The notes: generated from the letters alone by a model not told the origin. Positions 53,054 to 63,404 are shown, counted from the stretch's first letter. The stretch is 64,000 nt of DNA from Enterocloster aldenensis (GCF_003434055.1 NZ_QVEX01000004.1:248001-312000), one strand, 5' to 3'. Made by a program: numbers and translations.

Positions 53054-53851
53054 TCAGATTCCTTCCAGGAAGCGGCGCTTATATTTCATCTCCGCATAAT
53101 CCGTTATTTTCTTCATGTACACCGCATCATACATCCCTCCAATCACGCCCGCAATGGGGATTCCCTGGAGAAACTTCATATATAAGAGTTCATGGGAGAG
53201 TGCTTCTGCTGTCAGACGTATCTCTTCCTTTTTATTGAGTCCGGCAAAGGCCTGGTCAGGGGAAAGGGATACGGATTCTGTAATCATCCGGTTCAGCCCT
53301 TCATCAGCCATGACCCGTTCTTGCCCTGATAAAAAGGGGATACGGATCAATCTTAGGATAAAACACTGCTCACCGGCTGTATCATAGGTGAAACCATAGC
53401 TCAGGGCAAGCTCGTAGATTGCTTTCAGGATCATTCCCGTAAACAGGGGGATATCGGGCAGCCCGATGCCAAGGACACCCAGTCCCATACCGCTGGCGCC
53501 GGATACCAGGAGGTTGAAGGCTTTGCTGTTTCCTGCATGTTTGGAAAATGCCTTCAGGTTCTTCCTGTTTTCCTTCAGACCCACGGCGTAGGCATTGACC
53601 TTGTAAGCCAGCTCACGGTTCTCTTTATGGCATGTTTTTTCGATGGTACCGGTTCCCTTTTCAAACACCAGTTCAAATGCCTTAAAGAATGCCAGGTCAA
53701 GGGCAGAGGACAGTTTGTCGGGGACGAACCGTTCCAGCTGCCGGTTTATGAAAGGCTGCCTATTTTTTCCGGTGTTTTGGAGGAAGCAGTCCTCCTGCTT
53801 CTTTAGCGCAGCCCACTCTGCTTCCCTGGCTGATTTCCTTCGGAATACCAT
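53054..53851 (-). CDS. EcsC-family protein
   Basis: 265 residues. The EcsC-type core includes SGASGMGLGVLGIGLPDIPLFTGMILKAIYELALSYGF, a hydrophobic amphipathic stretch typical of the family, and a C-terminal IPIAGVIGGMYDAVYMKKITDYAEMKYKRRFL. Members are found with ABC exporters or alone and their role is unclear. ATG 53851 follows GACGGAGGTG. The frame extends to 53911 without need. It is monocistronic. Confidence 0.78.
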   Translation of the reverse strand: MVFRRKSAREAEWAALKKQEDCFLQNTGKNRQPFINRQLERFVPDKLSSALDLAFFKAFELVFEKGTGTIEKTCHKENRELAYKVNAYAVGLKENRKNLKAFSKHAGNSKAFNLLVSGASGMGLGVLGIGLPDIPLFTGMILKAIYELALSYGFTYDTAGEQCFILRLIRIPFLSGQERVMADEGLNRMITESVSLSPDQAFAGLNKKEEIRLTAEALSHELLYMKFLQGIPIAGVIGGMYDAVYMKKITDYAEMKYKRRFLEGI

Positions 53852-54003
53852 GATTTCACCTCCGTCTTTCTGATTAAGCCAAAACATTCCTGCTGATAGA
53901 TATGATACCACAAAACCTTAATAATGGGAAACCGTTGGAATGATCCGTACACAGAAAATCCCTCATGCGGTTAATCTCCTATCGTCCTGATGGTACATAA
54001 TGC

Positions 54004-54048
54004 TTGACAGACATATAAAAAGCTACTATAATTGTTGATTGTTGCAAC
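54004..54048 (+). promoter_or_regulatory. Consensus promoter with operator of the marR-MATE operon
   Basis: Perfect TTGACA (54004-54009), 17 bases, perfect TATAAT (54027-54032). Palindrome GTTGCAAC (54041-54048) sits right at the expected start site, within repeated TTGTTG/ACTGTTG half-sites. This fits autorepression by the MarR protein. Confidence 0.75.
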
Positions 54049-54091
54049 TGTTGTATAATGCAATGAATGTGACCACGGACAGGGAGGACGT

Positions 54092-54541
54092 ATGAACCAG
54101 TATATAGGAATATACCGCCGCTGCGAGCTGCTGTATATACGGAGTGAGTTTGAAAAATATGCACTTCAGCCTCTGGAAGGGAAAATCCTTTATTTTCTGC
54201 GCAAGGGATGTTGTACCCAGGAGGATGTATGTATTTATTTTAACATGGACAAGGGCAGGATTGCCAGGAACCTGTCGGAACTGGAGGAGAAGGGGCTGGT
54301 TTGCCGGGTTGTGAATGAAAGCAACAAACGGCAGAAGCTGGTAAGCCTGACCTCCCAAGGCAGGCAGGTCCTGTCCGGCATTGACAGGATTTTTGAAGAA
54401 TGGGATGCTGTCTGCTTTTCCGGCTTTACGGAGCAGGAGCGTTGCCTGTACCAGGATTTTGTAAAGCGCATTGCTGAGAACGCCATGGAATACAGGCATA
54501 GCCAAATCAATCAGAAGGAAGGATGTACATATGATAAATAA
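54092..54541 (+). CDS. MarR-family transcriptional regulator
   Basis: A 149-residue winged-helix regulator. Helices at the ends form the dimer, with DNA-recognition region CTQEDVCIYFNMDKGRIARNLSELEEKGLV and wing RVVNESNKRQKLVSLTSQG. GGGAGGACGT precedes the ATG. Its end overlaps the MATE gene by 11 bases. It probably represses itself and the efflux gene until a toxic or signalling compound binds. Confidence 0.9.
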   Translation: MNQYIGIYRRCELLYIRSEFEKYALQPLEGKILYFLRKGCCTQEDVCIYFNMDKGRIARNLSELEEKGLVCRVVNESNKRQKLVSLTSQGRQVLSGIDRIFEEWDAVCFSGFTEQERCLYQDFVKRIAENAMEYRHSQINQKEGCTYDK

Positions 54542-55886
54542 CCTGACAGAGGGGAAACCTTTAAAGCTTCTGTTTTTCTTTGCAGTTCCCATGGTGGTGG
54601 GAAATCTGTTCCAACAGCTTTACAACATGGTGGATTCCATGGTGGTGGGCCGGTTTGTGGGCGAGGATGCCCTGGCCGCGGTGGGCTCGTCCTTTCCCGT
54701 GGTTTTTCTTTCCGTGGCAGTGGCGGCCGGACTCTCCATGGGATGTACCGTTGTCATCTCCCAGTTCTTCGGGGCCGGGAAAATCAGGGAAATGAAGGTA
54801 ACGGTGTCAACCGCCCTGATATCCCTGGGCGTGATTGGACTTATCATCATGGGGATTGGGGAACTGACTTCCTTTCCCCTGCTTAAGCTTTTGGGGACGG
54901 ACCCGGATATCATGACAGATTCACTGGCATATCTGAGGATTTATTTTGGCGGGGCAGTGTTCCTTTTCCTGTATAATTCCCTGAACGGTATCTATAACGC
55001 CCTGGGAGACAGCCAGACCCCGTTAAAATTCCTGATGGTGTCGGCCCTGACCAACATTGTCCTGGACCTGCTGTTTGTCATTAAGTTCCATATGGGAGTG
55101 GCCGGAGTGGCCTGGGCAACCCTGATTGCCCAGGGACTGTGTGCATTTATCTCATTTTTCGTGCTGGTCCGCCGGCTTAGGAGGATGGAAGATGGACCAG
55201 GCGTCCGGGAAAAGGAATTTTCCTATTTTGACTTGGACGCGGCAAGAAGGATTGCAAAGGTAGGGGTGCCGTCCATGCTTCAGCAGTCCATTGTGTCTGT
55301 CAGCATGATGATGATGCAGGGCCTGGTGAATTCATACGGAAAAGTATTTGTGGCAGGATACACGGCAGCCACCAAGATTGATACACTGGCCATGCTTCCC
55401 AATATGAACTTCTCCAATGCAATGTCCAGCTATACGGCCCAGAACATTGGGGCAGGTAAGGTGGACCGGGTAAAACAGGGATACCGGTCCTGCATGTTCA
55501 TGGTGTTCATTTTTTCTGTCATCATTACCCTGCTCATCTACTTGTTCGGTCCCCAGCTTCTGGGATTGTTCCTGGAACAGGGGTCTGAAGGCAGCGCCAT
55601 GAGTTACGGCCTTAAATATATGAAGACCGTGTCAGTGTTCTATCTGCTGATGGGCGCCCTGTTTGTGGGCAACGGCCTGCTGCGCGGCGCCGGGGACATG
55701 GGTGCGTTCATGCTCAGTTCCATCGTCAACCTGTTTTCACGCGTGGCAATCGCCTATCTGCTTGCACACTACATAGGCGCCAGCGCCATCTGGTGGTCCA
55801 TTCCTACGGGATGGGCAATTGGATTCATATTCTCCCATATGAGGGTGAAAAGCGGGAAATGGATGTCCAAACGCCTGGTGGATTAA
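54531..55886 (+). CDS. MATE-family multidrug/cation efflux transporter
   Basis: 451 residues with 12 hydrophobic segments in two repeats. The family start is GKPLKLLFFFAVPMVVGNLFQQLYNMVDSMVVGRFVG, with the second-half equivalent VGVPSMLQQSIVSVSMMMMQG. It exports drugs or metabolites using a sodium or proton gradient. ATG 54531 lies inside the last codons of the MarR gene with AGAAGGAAGG as ribosome site. Control by the MarR protein is inferred from overlap and promoter layout. Confidence 0.9.
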   Translation: MINNLTEGKPLKLLFFFAVPMVVGNLFQQLYNMVDSMVVGRFVGEDALAAVGSSFPVVFLSVAVAAGLSMGCTVVISQFFGAGKIREMKVTVSTALISLGVIGLIIMGIGELTSFPLLKLLGTDPDIMTDSLAYLRIYFGGAVFLFLYNSLNGIYNALGDSQTPLKFLMVSALTNIVLDLLFVIKFHMGVAGVAWATLIAQGLCAFISFFVLVRRLRRMEDGPGVREKEFSYFDLDAARRIAKVGVPSMLQQSIVSVSMMMMQGLVNSYGKVFVAGYTAATKIDTLAMLPNMNFSNAMSSYTAQNIGAGKVDRVKQGYRSCMFMVFIFSVIITLLIYLFGPQLLGLFLEQGSEGSAMSYGLKYMKTVSVFYLLMGALFVGNGLLRGAGDMGAFMLSSIVNLFSRVAIAYLLAHYIGASAIWWSIPTGWAIGFIFSHMRVKSGKWMSKRLVD

Positions 55887-55998
55887 CCGGCGGATTGGCG
55901 GGCTGCCTGAAACGGGCAGCGGATACAGGCTGATATTTCCGTATTAGGACTGGCTTCTGCCGCATATAATTCAATAAATACAGGCTCAGGAGCATGCT

Positions 55999-57177
55999 TT
56001 GGATATATATGTGGTAAAACAGGGAGACAGTGTGGATTCCATTGCAAAATCATACAATATTTCAGCAGAAACAATATTATGGGACAATCAGATAGAATAC
56101 CCATACCGCCTGGCCGTTGGCCAGGCTCTTTATATTTCTGACGGCAATACGGTGGAGGGAAGGAAACTGCTCTATACCAGCGGATATGCATACCCGTTCA
56201 TCAATGAGGAGGTGCTGGAGGAAACCCTGCCCTACCTGGATGGACTGAAGGTGTTTTCCTATGGTTTTACCCTGGAAGGGGAATTGATTCCGCCCATGAG
56301 CGATGATGCGTGGATGATAGAGCGGGCGCAGCAATGGGGGACGCGTCCCATCCTGACACTGACCCCCCTGGGGGAAGACGGGCATTTTAATAATAATCTG
56401 GTATCGGCCCTGGTGCGCAGCCATGAACTGCAGCAGCGGATCATATGGGAGCTGGGCAGCACCATGCAGGAAAAGGGGTTTGGCGGTCTGGACATTGATT
56501 TTGAATACGTGCTGGCAGATGACAGGGAGGGCTTTGCCGCATTTGTGGGCCTGGCCACCAGGGTCATGAACCTGTTCGGGTATCCGGTTACCGTGGCCCT
56601 GGCTCCCAAGACCTCGGCTGAACAGAGGGGACTTTTGTATGAGGGAATTGATTACGCCCTTTTGGGTGCGGCGGCCAACCGTGCCATGCTGATGACCTAT
56701 GAGTGGGGATACAGCCAGGGCCCGCCCATGGCCGTGGCTCCCATCAACATGGTGAGGCGGGTGGTGGATTATGCGGTCACCGCCATTCCAAGGGAGAAAC
56801 TGAGTCTGGGCATACCTAATTACGGATATGACTGGGCCCTTCCCTATGAGCGGGGCGTGACCAGGGCCAAAACCATTAACAACCACCAGGCGGTGCAGCT
56901 TGCCATTGATTTTGGCGTGGATATACGATTTGATGAGACTGCCATGTCCCCCTACTTCCGGTATTGGCAGTACGGAATCCAGCATGAGGTGTGGTTTGAG
57001 GATGTGAGGAGCATTAAGGCCAAGTTTGACCTTATCAAGGAATATGAATTGTCAGGGGTCGGGTACTGGCAGTTGATGAGCCTTTTCAGGGCCAACTGGC
57101 TGATGCTGAACGAGATGTTTTACATTGAGAGGGAGTGGCCGGTGATGGAACGGCTGGATGGGACAAATGGGACATAA
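55999..57177 (+). CDS. LysM plus glycosyl-hydrolase-18 protein (SleL/YaaH-like)
   Basis: 392 residues. The N-terminal LysM domain (about 2-48, IYVVKQGDSVDSIAKSYNIS) binds peptidoglycan. The GH18 barrel (about 55-375) has the catalytic motif GGLDIDFEYV with Glu169. There is no signal peptide, which is usual for spore cortex-lytic SleL/YaaH proteins loaded into the spore from the mother cell. This fits a spore former. TTG start at 55999 behind CAGGAG. No other LysM start codon is available. Confidence 0.87.
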   Translation: MDIYVVKQGDSVDSIAKSYNISAETILWDNQIEYPYRLAVGQALYISDGNTVEGRKLLYTSGYAYPFINEEVLEETLPYLDGLKVFSYGFTLEGELIPPMSDDAWMIERAQQWGTRPILTLTPLGEDGHFNNNLVSALVRSHELQQRIIWELGSTMQEKGFGGLDIDFEYVLADDREGFAAFVGLATRVMNLFGYPVTVALAPKTSAEQRGLLYEGIDYALLGAAANRAMLMTYEWGYSQGPPMAVAPINMVRRVVDYAVTAIPREKLSLGIPNYGYDWALPYERGVTRAKTINNHQAVQLAIDFGVDIRFDETAMSPYFRYWQYGIQHEVWFEDVRSIKAKFDLIKEYELSGVGYWQLMSLFRANWLMLNEMFYIEREWPVMERLDGTNGT

Positions 57178-57325
57178 GGATATGCTGGCTGGACTATGAG
57201 CAGGCATCCAGGATTGAGGTCAAAGGTCTGGCTGATTTTGTGACCCAGGTGGTGGCGTGCAATAGCCTGGTTGGGGAGGAACTGCCTGCAATCCTGGGGA
57301 ATGAATTTTCTAACACACCCCAGGC

Positions 57326-58426
57326 CTATTTCCAGGGCATGTCTTTCTGATATTCAAAATAAACCTTCAGGAGCTGGCTGCGCTTGGTCACATTTACCTT
57401 CTGGAAAATGTTATGCACATGGGTCTTGACCGTTCCGATGGAGATGAACAGTGCATCGCTGATTTCCTGGTTGTTTTTATCCGTGAGAAGAATCCTCAGG
57501 ATATCCTGTTCCCGTGAGGTGAGCTGGTAGTGGCTGGCAAAATGAAGGAATACGGTGTTGCTGTCCGGCCCATACGGCTGTTTTTTCTCCGTACTGTCTG
57601 TCGGGGCCTGCGTTTTGCCGGCCGAAAGCGCGGACGCCCCTGCATCCGCCATTGCCGTCATCCCTGCATCCGTCATCGCCGTCATCCCGTCATCCGGTGC
57701 GGGAAAAGCGTTTCCCGTCATGTCAGGGGCCTGGATTTCTATCAGCGGGCCCTGCAGCTGCCGGGTCAGGTATACCAGGGCATACGCTGAATACAGGATG
57801 CTCATCATGTCCTCGGAGAAGCTGCGGTTATTGATTTTGACCATGATATCCGAGTAGACGTCAAAGGAAAAGATGACGATGGTGTCTTCTGCCAATATCA
57901 AAAGGGAAAAAACAGCGGTAATCCACAGCAGGCTTTTATAGGAATGCATTTCCCTGTCCAGTTCCCCAGGATGTTTTTTCAGGTACAGCAGTCCGGAAAC
58001 GCTCAGATACAAGGTAAAGAGCTGGGCTGGAAGATAATAGAGCCAGACCTTGAACGCGCCGTATCCCGCGGTGGGGATGAACAGGAGGCTGAGGCCTAAG
58101 AGCACCAGGGCGGCCGTATCCCGGTTTTTCCGGCGCCGGGGAAGCACCTGATGCTGGATGGAAACCAGGCAGAAGGAGGTTACCAGGAATATAAGCGTCT
58201 TAAAGGCAGGCGCGCTCATGAACTGCAGGTCGTAGCGGACAGAGAACCCGTCTAAGAATTCGGTCATGTAGATAATGATATTGTCTAATATATAAAAAAG
58301 GAAGAGAACGGCGGTTGCGGCAGTCAACTGCCTTTTTTTGTGCCTGTAATTAATGATGCAGAAGGTAAGAACCATTGTATAAAGAACGATAAGGAAAATG
58401 TTGTAAATGAAAATCAGTATATCCAT
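57326..58426 (-). CDS. Membrane-embedded LuxR-family regulator (AguR-like)
   Basis: 366 residues. Seven hydrophobic segments (1 to about 225) are followed by a low-complexity Ala/Gly/Asp linker with repeated GMTAMxDA units (about 245-270), then a LuxR HTH (LTSREQDILRILLTDKNNQEISDALFIS and GTVKTHVHNIFQKV). The agmatine regulator AguR of streptococci and lactococci is also a membrane LuxR protein next to the same genes. This one is divergent from the agmatine operon and is its likely agmatine-responsive activator. ATG 58426 is chosen for AGAGGAGG five bases upstream. Confidence 0.8.
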   Translation of the reverse strand: MDILIFIYNIFLIVLYTMVLTFCIINYRHKKRQLTAATAVLFLFYILDNIIIYMTEFLDGFSVRYDLQFMSAPAFKTLIFLVTSFCLVSIQHQVLPRRRKNRDTAALVLLGLSLLFIPTAGYGAFKVWLYYLPAQLFTLYLSVSGLLYLKKHPGELDREMHSYKSLLWITAVFSLLILAEDTIVIFSFDVYSDIMVKINNRSFSEDMMSILYSAYALVYLTRQLQGPLIEIQAPDMTGNAFPAPDDGMTAMTDAGMTAMADAGASALSAGKTQAPTDSTEKKQPYGPDSNTVFLHFASHYQLTSREQDILRILLTDKNNQEISDALFISIGTVKTHVHNIFQKVNVTKRSQLLKVYFEYQKDMPWK

Positions 58427-58583
58427 GAAATCCTCCTCTGACATGCTGCTGTATGCGGCACCTAAAATATATCAAAAAACAGAAGATTTAGCAAATTGTT
58501 TCTTTGGATAAATCTGAAAAAAATTATGCAATATGCACAAGGAGTTTAGGAAAGTTTAGTTGGTTTATGATGAAAGTATGAAT

Positions 58584-58653
58584 AAAATCATCCTTTTTCA
58601 TGAGACGGCGGGAGGGGGTCATATATCTGCGAATCCATCCCGGGGATGATTTT
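58584..58653. promoter_or_regulatory. Inverted repeat in the agmatine operon control region
   Basis: Perfect 10-bp arms AAAATCATCC (58584-58593) and GGATGATTTT (58644-58653) around 50 bases. The 370-base divergent region (58427-58796) otherwise shows only AT-rich promoter-like sequence near 58550-58580 that I could not resolve into a clear -35/-10. It could be an AguR site pair or a leader hairpin. Confidence 0.35.
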
Positions 58654-58796
58654 AAACCCTGCCCCGGGGCGCTATGATGATGTCACAAGGCGCCGGACAC
58701 ACAAGAAGCCTCAGGAGATACCGTATCCATGATGCATGGCAGGCTCCGCATCCGGACGTACGAAAAAACAAAAACATATTACAGGAGGAAATGAAC

Positions 58797-59813
58797 ATGT
58801 CAGTAAAGGATTTCATCGACACAAACGAATTTACCAAGGAGGAACTGATGGACATCATTCATCTTTCATTAAAGATTAAGCGATGCATCAAGGCCGGTTA
58901 CTACCCGCAATTATTAAAGAATAAATCCCTGGGTATGATTTTCCAGCAGTCCTCCACCAGGACAAGGGTTTCCTTTGAGACTGCCATGGAGCAGTTAGGG
59001 GGACATGCACAGTACCTGGCTCCGGGACAGATCCAGTTAGGAGGACATGAGACAATCGAAGATACAAGCGCGGTCCTGTCCCGTCTGGTAGACATCCTTA
59101 TGGCACGTGTGGACCGCCACAAGAGTGTGGCCGACCTGGCTAAGAACGCAACAATCCCAGTTATCAACGGCATGTCTGACTATAACCATCCAACCCAGGA
59201 AATGGGCGACCTGTGCACCATGATTGAGCATTTGCCGGCAGGTAAGAAATTAGAAGACTGCAAGGTTGTATTCGTAGGGGACGCCACCCAGGTATGTGCT
59301 TCCTTAATGTTCATCACCACCAAGATGGGAATGAATTTTGTACACTTTGGGCCGCAAGGCTACCAGTTAAATGAAAACCACAGGGCAATCGCAGAGGCAA
59401 ACTGCAGGATAAGCGGAGGCACCTTCCTGGTTACGGATGATGAAGATGAAGCCCTTAAGGACGCGGATTTCGTTTACACAGACGTATGGTACGGACTGTA
59501 TGACGCAGAGCTTTCCGAGGAGGAGAGGATGGCTATCTTCTATCCGAAATACCAGGTAACCCCTGCCATGATGGCCAAGGCCGCGCCCCATGTGAAATTC
59601 ATGCACTGTCTGCCTGCCTCCAGAGGGGAAGAGGTTGTGGATGAAGTGATTGACGCAGGTTATTCCATTGTGTTTGACGAGGCAGAGAACCGCCTGACCG
59701 CCATGCGGGGACTGCTTGTATATTTCCTGGGACAGGCTGAGAAAAAAGCGGACGAAGAGGAAAAAGCAAATGCAAAGGCGGACCTGGAAGTATTCTTAAA
59801 AAGAACGCTGTAA
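58797..59813 (+). CDS. ptcA: Putrescine carbamoyltransferase
   Basis: Converts carbamoylputrescine plus phosphate to putrescine plus carbamoyl phosphate, step 2 of agmatine fermentation. The 338-residue protein has [18 protein letters not shown] and HCLPASRG. Where ornithine enzymes have the SMG loop it has YGLYDAEL, the mark of putrescine carbamoyltransferases. The C-terminal helix ([15 protein letters not shown] onward) is also typical. ATG 58797 lies 8 bases after AGGAGG. The ATG at 58791 is too close, and upstream in-frame ATGs are spurious. Confidence 0.92.
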   Translation: MSVKDFIDTNEFTKEELMDIIHLSLKIKRCIKAGYYPQLLKNKSLGMIFQQSSTRTRVSFETAMEQLGGHAQYLAPGQIQLGGHETIEDTSAVLSRLVDILMARVDRHKSVADLAKNATIPVINGMSDYNHPTQEMGDLCTMIEHLPAGKKLEDCKVVFVGDATQVCASLMFITTKMGMNFVHFGPQGYQLNENHRAIAEANCRISGGTFLVTDDEDEALKDADFVYTDVWYGLYDAELSEEERMAIFYPKYQVTPAMMAKAAPHVKFMHCLPASRGEEVVDEVIDAGYSIVFDEAENRLTAMRGLLVYFLGQAEKKADEEEKANAKADLEVFLKRTL

Positions 59814-59838
59814 TTCAGCATAAAAGGGGGCAAAACAC

Positions 59839-61251
59839 ATGGCTGAAACACATGGAAAGAAAAAATTCAAATTAACAGATGCAATCCTGTCCGTTATCTG
59901 CGTTGTATTTGTGGCAGAAGCAGCGGCGCCGGTGGCTGCAATCGGAAACTCCCAATATTTCTGGTGGATTTTCCTCATGCTTACCTTTCTGCTGCCCTAT
60001 GGGCTGATTGCCTCGGAACTGGGCACCACCTACGACGGGGAAGGCGGGCTGTATGACTGGGTGAGAAAGGCCTTTGGCTCCAAATGGGGAACCCGGGTTT
60101 CCTGGTATTACTGGATTAATTTCCCACTGTGGATGGCATCCCTGGCAGTGATGTGCCCTGAAATGCTCAGCATTGTCATCGGGCGTCCCATTGGGGTCAT
60201 TCCCTCATTAATCATTGAACTGGCATTTATCTGGGTGATTGTGGCTATCAGTTTTTTCCCTGTGTGCGACAGTGTGTGGATTCTCAACGGCGCTGCCCTG
60301 ATTAAGGTGCTGCTGGCTGTAATTGTAGGCGGACTTGGCATATACGGCGCAGTGACCCATGGGGTGGCTAACGAGTACACGGCTGCTTCACTGATGCCCA
60401 GCTTTGATACAAAGAGCCTGTCCTTCATATCTGTCATCCTGTTTAATTTCCTGGGGTTTGAGGTGGTGTGCACCTTTGCGGACGATATGGAGGATCCCAA
60501 AAAACAGATTCCCCAGGCCATTGTTTCAGGCGGTCTTGTGATTGCGGCAATCTACATATTCTCTGCCTTTGGAATCGGCGTGGCAATCCCCACCGCTGAG
60601 GTCAGCACCAGCAGCGGGCTCATTGACAGCCTTCAGCTGCTGACCGGTCAGACAGGCGGCCTGTTCATTTCCATCATGGCAATCATGTTTGTGCTCACGC
60701 TGTTCGGCAATATGATTTCCTGGTCCCTGGGCGTGAACAATGTGGCCGGTTATGCGGCCGAACAGGGGGATATGCCAAAGGTATTTGCCAGAAAGAGCGT
60801 GAAGAACGGCATGCCGGTGGGCGCTGCCATGATGAACGGTATCGTGGCCAGCGTGGTTGTGGTCATTGCTCCCATCCTTCCGAACCAGGACCTGTTCTGG
60901 AGCTTCTTTGCACTGAACCTTGTGATGTTCCTGCTGGCATACCTGCCCGTATTCCCGGCGTTCCTGAAGCTGCGCTCCATTGACCCGGAAACAGAACGTC
61001 CCTTTAAGGTGGGAGGAGGCAGGGCGTTCTTAAAGGTCCTGGCAGCCCTCCCCATGATCATGATAGTCATTTCCCTGGTATTCATTGCAGTGCCCATGAG
61101 CTTTGATGCCCAGACATTAAATGAAGTGCTGCCCATTACCATTGGCTCTGTTGTATTCATCGGCGTGGGGGAATTGCTGGCAGCTAAAAAAGGAAAGGCG
61201 CCTTTAGTCAGGACAGAGGCGGCCATGGAGAAAGAAAAAATAATAGTATGA
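59839..61251 (+). CDS. aguD: Agmatine/putrescine antiporter (APC family)
   Basis: 470 residues with 12 hydrophobic segments and the APC superfamily layout ([24 protein letters not shown], then [12 protein letters not shown] and [18 protein letters not shown]). It sits between the carbamoyltransferase and deiminase genes, the fixed position of the agmatine/putrescine exchanger in these operons. It imports agmatine in exchange for putrescine, so no net energy is spent. AAAGGGGGC precedes the ATG. Specificity is inferred from context. Confidence 0.87.
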   Translation: MAETHGKKKFKLTDAILSVICVVFVAEAAAPVAAIGNSQYFWWIFLMLTFLLPYGLIASELGTTYDGEGGLYDWVRKAFGSKWGTRVSWYYWINFPLWMASLAVMCPEMLSIVIGRPIGVIPSLIIELAFIWVIVAISFFPVCDSVWILNGAALIKVLLAVIVGGLGIYGAVTHGVANEYTAASLMPSFDTKSLSFISVILFNFLGFEVVCTFADDMEDPKKQIPQAIVSGGLVIAAIYIFSAFGIGVAIPTAEVSTSSGLIDSLQLLTGQTGGLFISIMAIMFVLTLFGNMISWSLGVNNVAGYAAEQGDMPKVFARKSVKNGMPVGAAMMNGIVASVVVVIAPILPNQDLFWSFFALNLVMFLLAYLPVFPAFLKLRSIDPETERPFKVGGGRAFLKVLAALPMIMIVISLVFIAVPMSFDAQTLNEVLPITIGSVVFIGVGELLAAKKGKAPLVRTEAAMEKEKIIV

Positions 61252-61270
61252 CGAGAGGAAGGTATTTTAT

Positions 61271-62362
61271 ATGAAAACACATACAACTACACCAAAACAG
61301 GACGGTTTCAGGATGCCGGGAGAATTTGAGCCCCATGACGGGTGCTGGATTATCTGGCCCGAACGTCCGGATAACTGGAGACTGGGCGCCAAACCGGCCC
61401 AGAAGGTTTTTGTGGAAGTGGCAAAGGCCATCAGCCAGTTTGAACCAGTGACCGTGTGCGTAAGCAATGCCCAGTATGACAACGCCAGGTCCCAGCTTCC
61501 TGAGGAGGTGCGTGTGGTGGAAATGTCCACCGATGACTCCTGGATCCGTGACTGCGGCCCTACTTTTGTGACCAATGGATCTGAAGTCAGGGGCGTGGAC
61601 TGGTCCTTTAACGCATGGGGCGGACTGGTGGACGGACTGTATTTCCCATGGGATAAGGATGACCATGTGGCCAGGAAGGTCTGCGACATTGAGCGCAAGG
61701 ACAGATACCGTCTGGATGACTTTGTCCTGGAAGGCGGCTCCATCCATGTGGACGGGGAGGGCACGCTGATTGTCACGCAGGAGTGTCTTTTAAGCGAAGG
61801 AAGGAACTCCCATCTCACAAAGGAAGAGATTGAGGGGGTGCTGAAGGAGTACCTGAACCTGGAGAAAATCATCTGGATCCCGCTTGGCATTTACAATGAT
61901 GAGACCAACGGGCATGTGGATAATATCATCCATTATATTGCCCCGGGAGAGGTAATCCTTGCATGGACCGACGACAAGGATGACCCACAGTATGATATCT
62001 GCCAGAAGGCATACGCCGTGCTGAGCACCGAGACAGACGCCAAGGGGCGCAGGCTTAAAATCCACAAGCTGATGCTTCCCAGGAACATCCTTATCACAAA
62101 AGAGGAAAGCGAGGGCGTGGACGCTGTGGACGGGACGCTTCCGCGCATGGAGGGCGACAGGCTGGCTGCTTCCTATGCAAACTTCTATATTGCAAACGGC
62201 GGAGTGGTATTCCCCATGTTCCATGATGAGAATGATGAGCAGGCCAGGAAGACATTGGAAGCATGTTTCCCGGACCGCAGGGTGGTAGGGCTTTACGCCA
62301 GGGAAATCCTGTTGGGCGGCGGCAACATCCACTGTATTACACAGCAGCAGCCAAAGGCATGA
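61271..62362 (+). CDS. aguA: Agmatine deiminase
   Basis: Hydrolyses agmatine to N-carbamoylputrescine and ammonia. The 363-residue guanidino-modifying enzyme has the start [21 protein letters not shown], substrate residues in [12 protein letters not shown], the catalytic His in NGHVDN and the nucleophilic Cys near the end in [20 protein letters not shown] precedes the ATG, 19 bases after aguD. The ammonia released also helps against acid stress. Confidence 0.95.
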   Translation: MKTHTTTPKQDGFRMPGEFEPHDGCWIIWPERPDNWRLGAKPAQKVFVEVAKAISQFEPVTVCVSNAQYDNARSQLPEEVRVVEMSTDDSWIRDCGPTFVTNGSEVRGVDWSFNAWGGLVDGLYFPWDKDDHVARKVCDIERKDRYRLDDFVLEGGSIHVDGEGTLIVTQECLLSEGRNSHLTKEEIEGVLKEYLNLEKIIWIPLGIYNDETNGHVDNIIHYIAPGEVILAWTDDKDDPQYDICQKAYAVLSTETDAKGRRLKIHKLMLPRNILITKEESEGVDAVDGTLPRMEGDRLAASYANFYIANGGVVFPMFHDENDEQARKTLEACFPDRRVVGLYAREILLGGGNIHCITQQQPKA

Positions 62363-62415
62363 GCGGTTACGCACAGAGGATAGGGATACCGGGCCGGACG
62401 TAAGGACAGGCAAGG

Positions 62416-62449
62416 ATAACTGACAGAAAAGAATAGCTGACAGAAAAGG
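62416..62449 (+). repeat. 17-bp tandem duplication before arcC
   Basis: ATAACTGACAGAAAAGA (62416-62432) and ATAGCTGACAGAAAAGG (62433-62449), two mismatches, just upstream of the arcC ribosome site. A recent small duplication in the spacer. Confidence 0.75.
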
Positions 62450-62462
62450 GAGAGGGTATATT

Positions 62463-63404
62463 ATGTCAAGAATCGTAATAGCCCTGGGCGGCAATGCCCT
62501 GGGCAATACGCCGAAGGAGCAGCAGGAGCGCATTGACAATGCGGCTCCGGCCCTTATCGGACTTATAAAACAAGGGCATGAGATCATCATCAGCCATGGA
62601 AACGGCCCCCAGGTGGGGATTATACGCCAGGCGTTTGACACTGCAAGCGCGGTGGATGGAAAGGTTCCGGCCTTTGAACTGCCGGAGTGCACGGCCATGA
62701 GCCAGGGATACATCGGGTTCCATCTGCAGAAGGGGATTAAGAAGGAGCTGCGCCGGGAGGGCATGCCCTGGCATGTGGCAACCGTGGTGACGCAGATTGT
62801 GGTTGATAAGGAGGACCCTGCCTTCTTAAATCCAACCAAACCCATTGGCAGTTTTTACCCGGAGGACGAGGCACTTAAGATGATGGCGGAAAATCCGGGC
62901 CTGTGTATGAAGGAAGACGCGGGCAGGGGCTACCGGCAGATGGTGGCTTCACCAAAACCCATGGATATCGCGGAAAAGGATTCCATTTTGAATCTTCTGG
63001 ACCATGAGTTCATTGTCATTGCCTGCGGCGGAGGCGGGATTCCGGTGGTGCTGGATGAGAACGGGGATTATGAAAGCGTGCCGGCTGTCATAGACAAGGA
63101 TTTTGCCTCGGCCAGGCTGGCGGAGCTGGTGGATGCGGACTATCTCTTTATCCTTACGGCCGTGGACCGCGTGGCTGTCAATTACGGAAAACCTGACCAG
63201 AGGGAGCTTAGGGAGATTACGGTGCAGGAAGCGGAACGCTTATGCAGCCAGGGCCACTTTGCGCCGGGCAGCATGCTTCCCAAGGTAGAGGCGGCCATGG
63301 AATTTGCCCGCGGCAAAAAGGGCAGGAAATCGGTAATCGCATCCCTGGAAAAGGCTCCGTTAGCCATGATTGGGGAGAGCGGGACCAGGATTGTCCTTGG
63401 ATGA
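62463..63404 (+). CDS. arcC: Carbamate kinase
   Basis: Converts carbamoyl phosphate and ADP to ATP, CO2 and ammonia, the energy-yielding last step of agmatine use. The 313-residue protein begins with IVIALGGNAL and has HGNGPQVG, QGYIGFHLQ, ACGGGGIPVV, DADYLFILTAVD and the closing FAPGSMLPKVEAA and GESGTRI. GGGAGAGGG precedes the ATG. It is separated from aguA by 100 bases that contain a small tandem repeat but no terminator, so it is probably in the same operon. Confidence 0.95.
   Translation: MSRIVIALGGNALGNTPKEQQERIDNAAPALIGLIKQGHEIIISHGNGPQVGIIRQAFDTASAVDGKVPAFELPECTAMSQGYIGFHLQKGIKKELRREGMPWHVATVVTQIVVDKEDPAFLNPTKPIGSFYPEDEALKMMAENPGLCMKEDAGRGYRQMVASPKPMDIAEKDSILNLLDHEFIVIACGGGGIPVVLDENGDYESVPAVIDKDFASARLAELVDADYLFILTAVDRVAVNYGKPDQRELREITVQEAERLCSQGHFAPGSMLPKVEAAMEFARGKKGRKSVIASLEKAPLAMIGESGTRIVLG

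Noticed and set aside
55902..55920. GCTGCC/GGCAGC hairpin after the MATE gene as terminator
   Set aside because: Short stem and no T-run. It could be chance in a GC-rich spacer.
57135..57350. 71-codon plus-strand frame between the LysM-GH18 gene and the LuxR regulator
   Set aside because: Overlaps the end of the GH18 gene in another frame, has no ribosome site and matches no family I know. The part after 57183 has a somewhat coding-like sequence (EVKGLADFVTQVVACNSLVG), so it is kept only as a remark.
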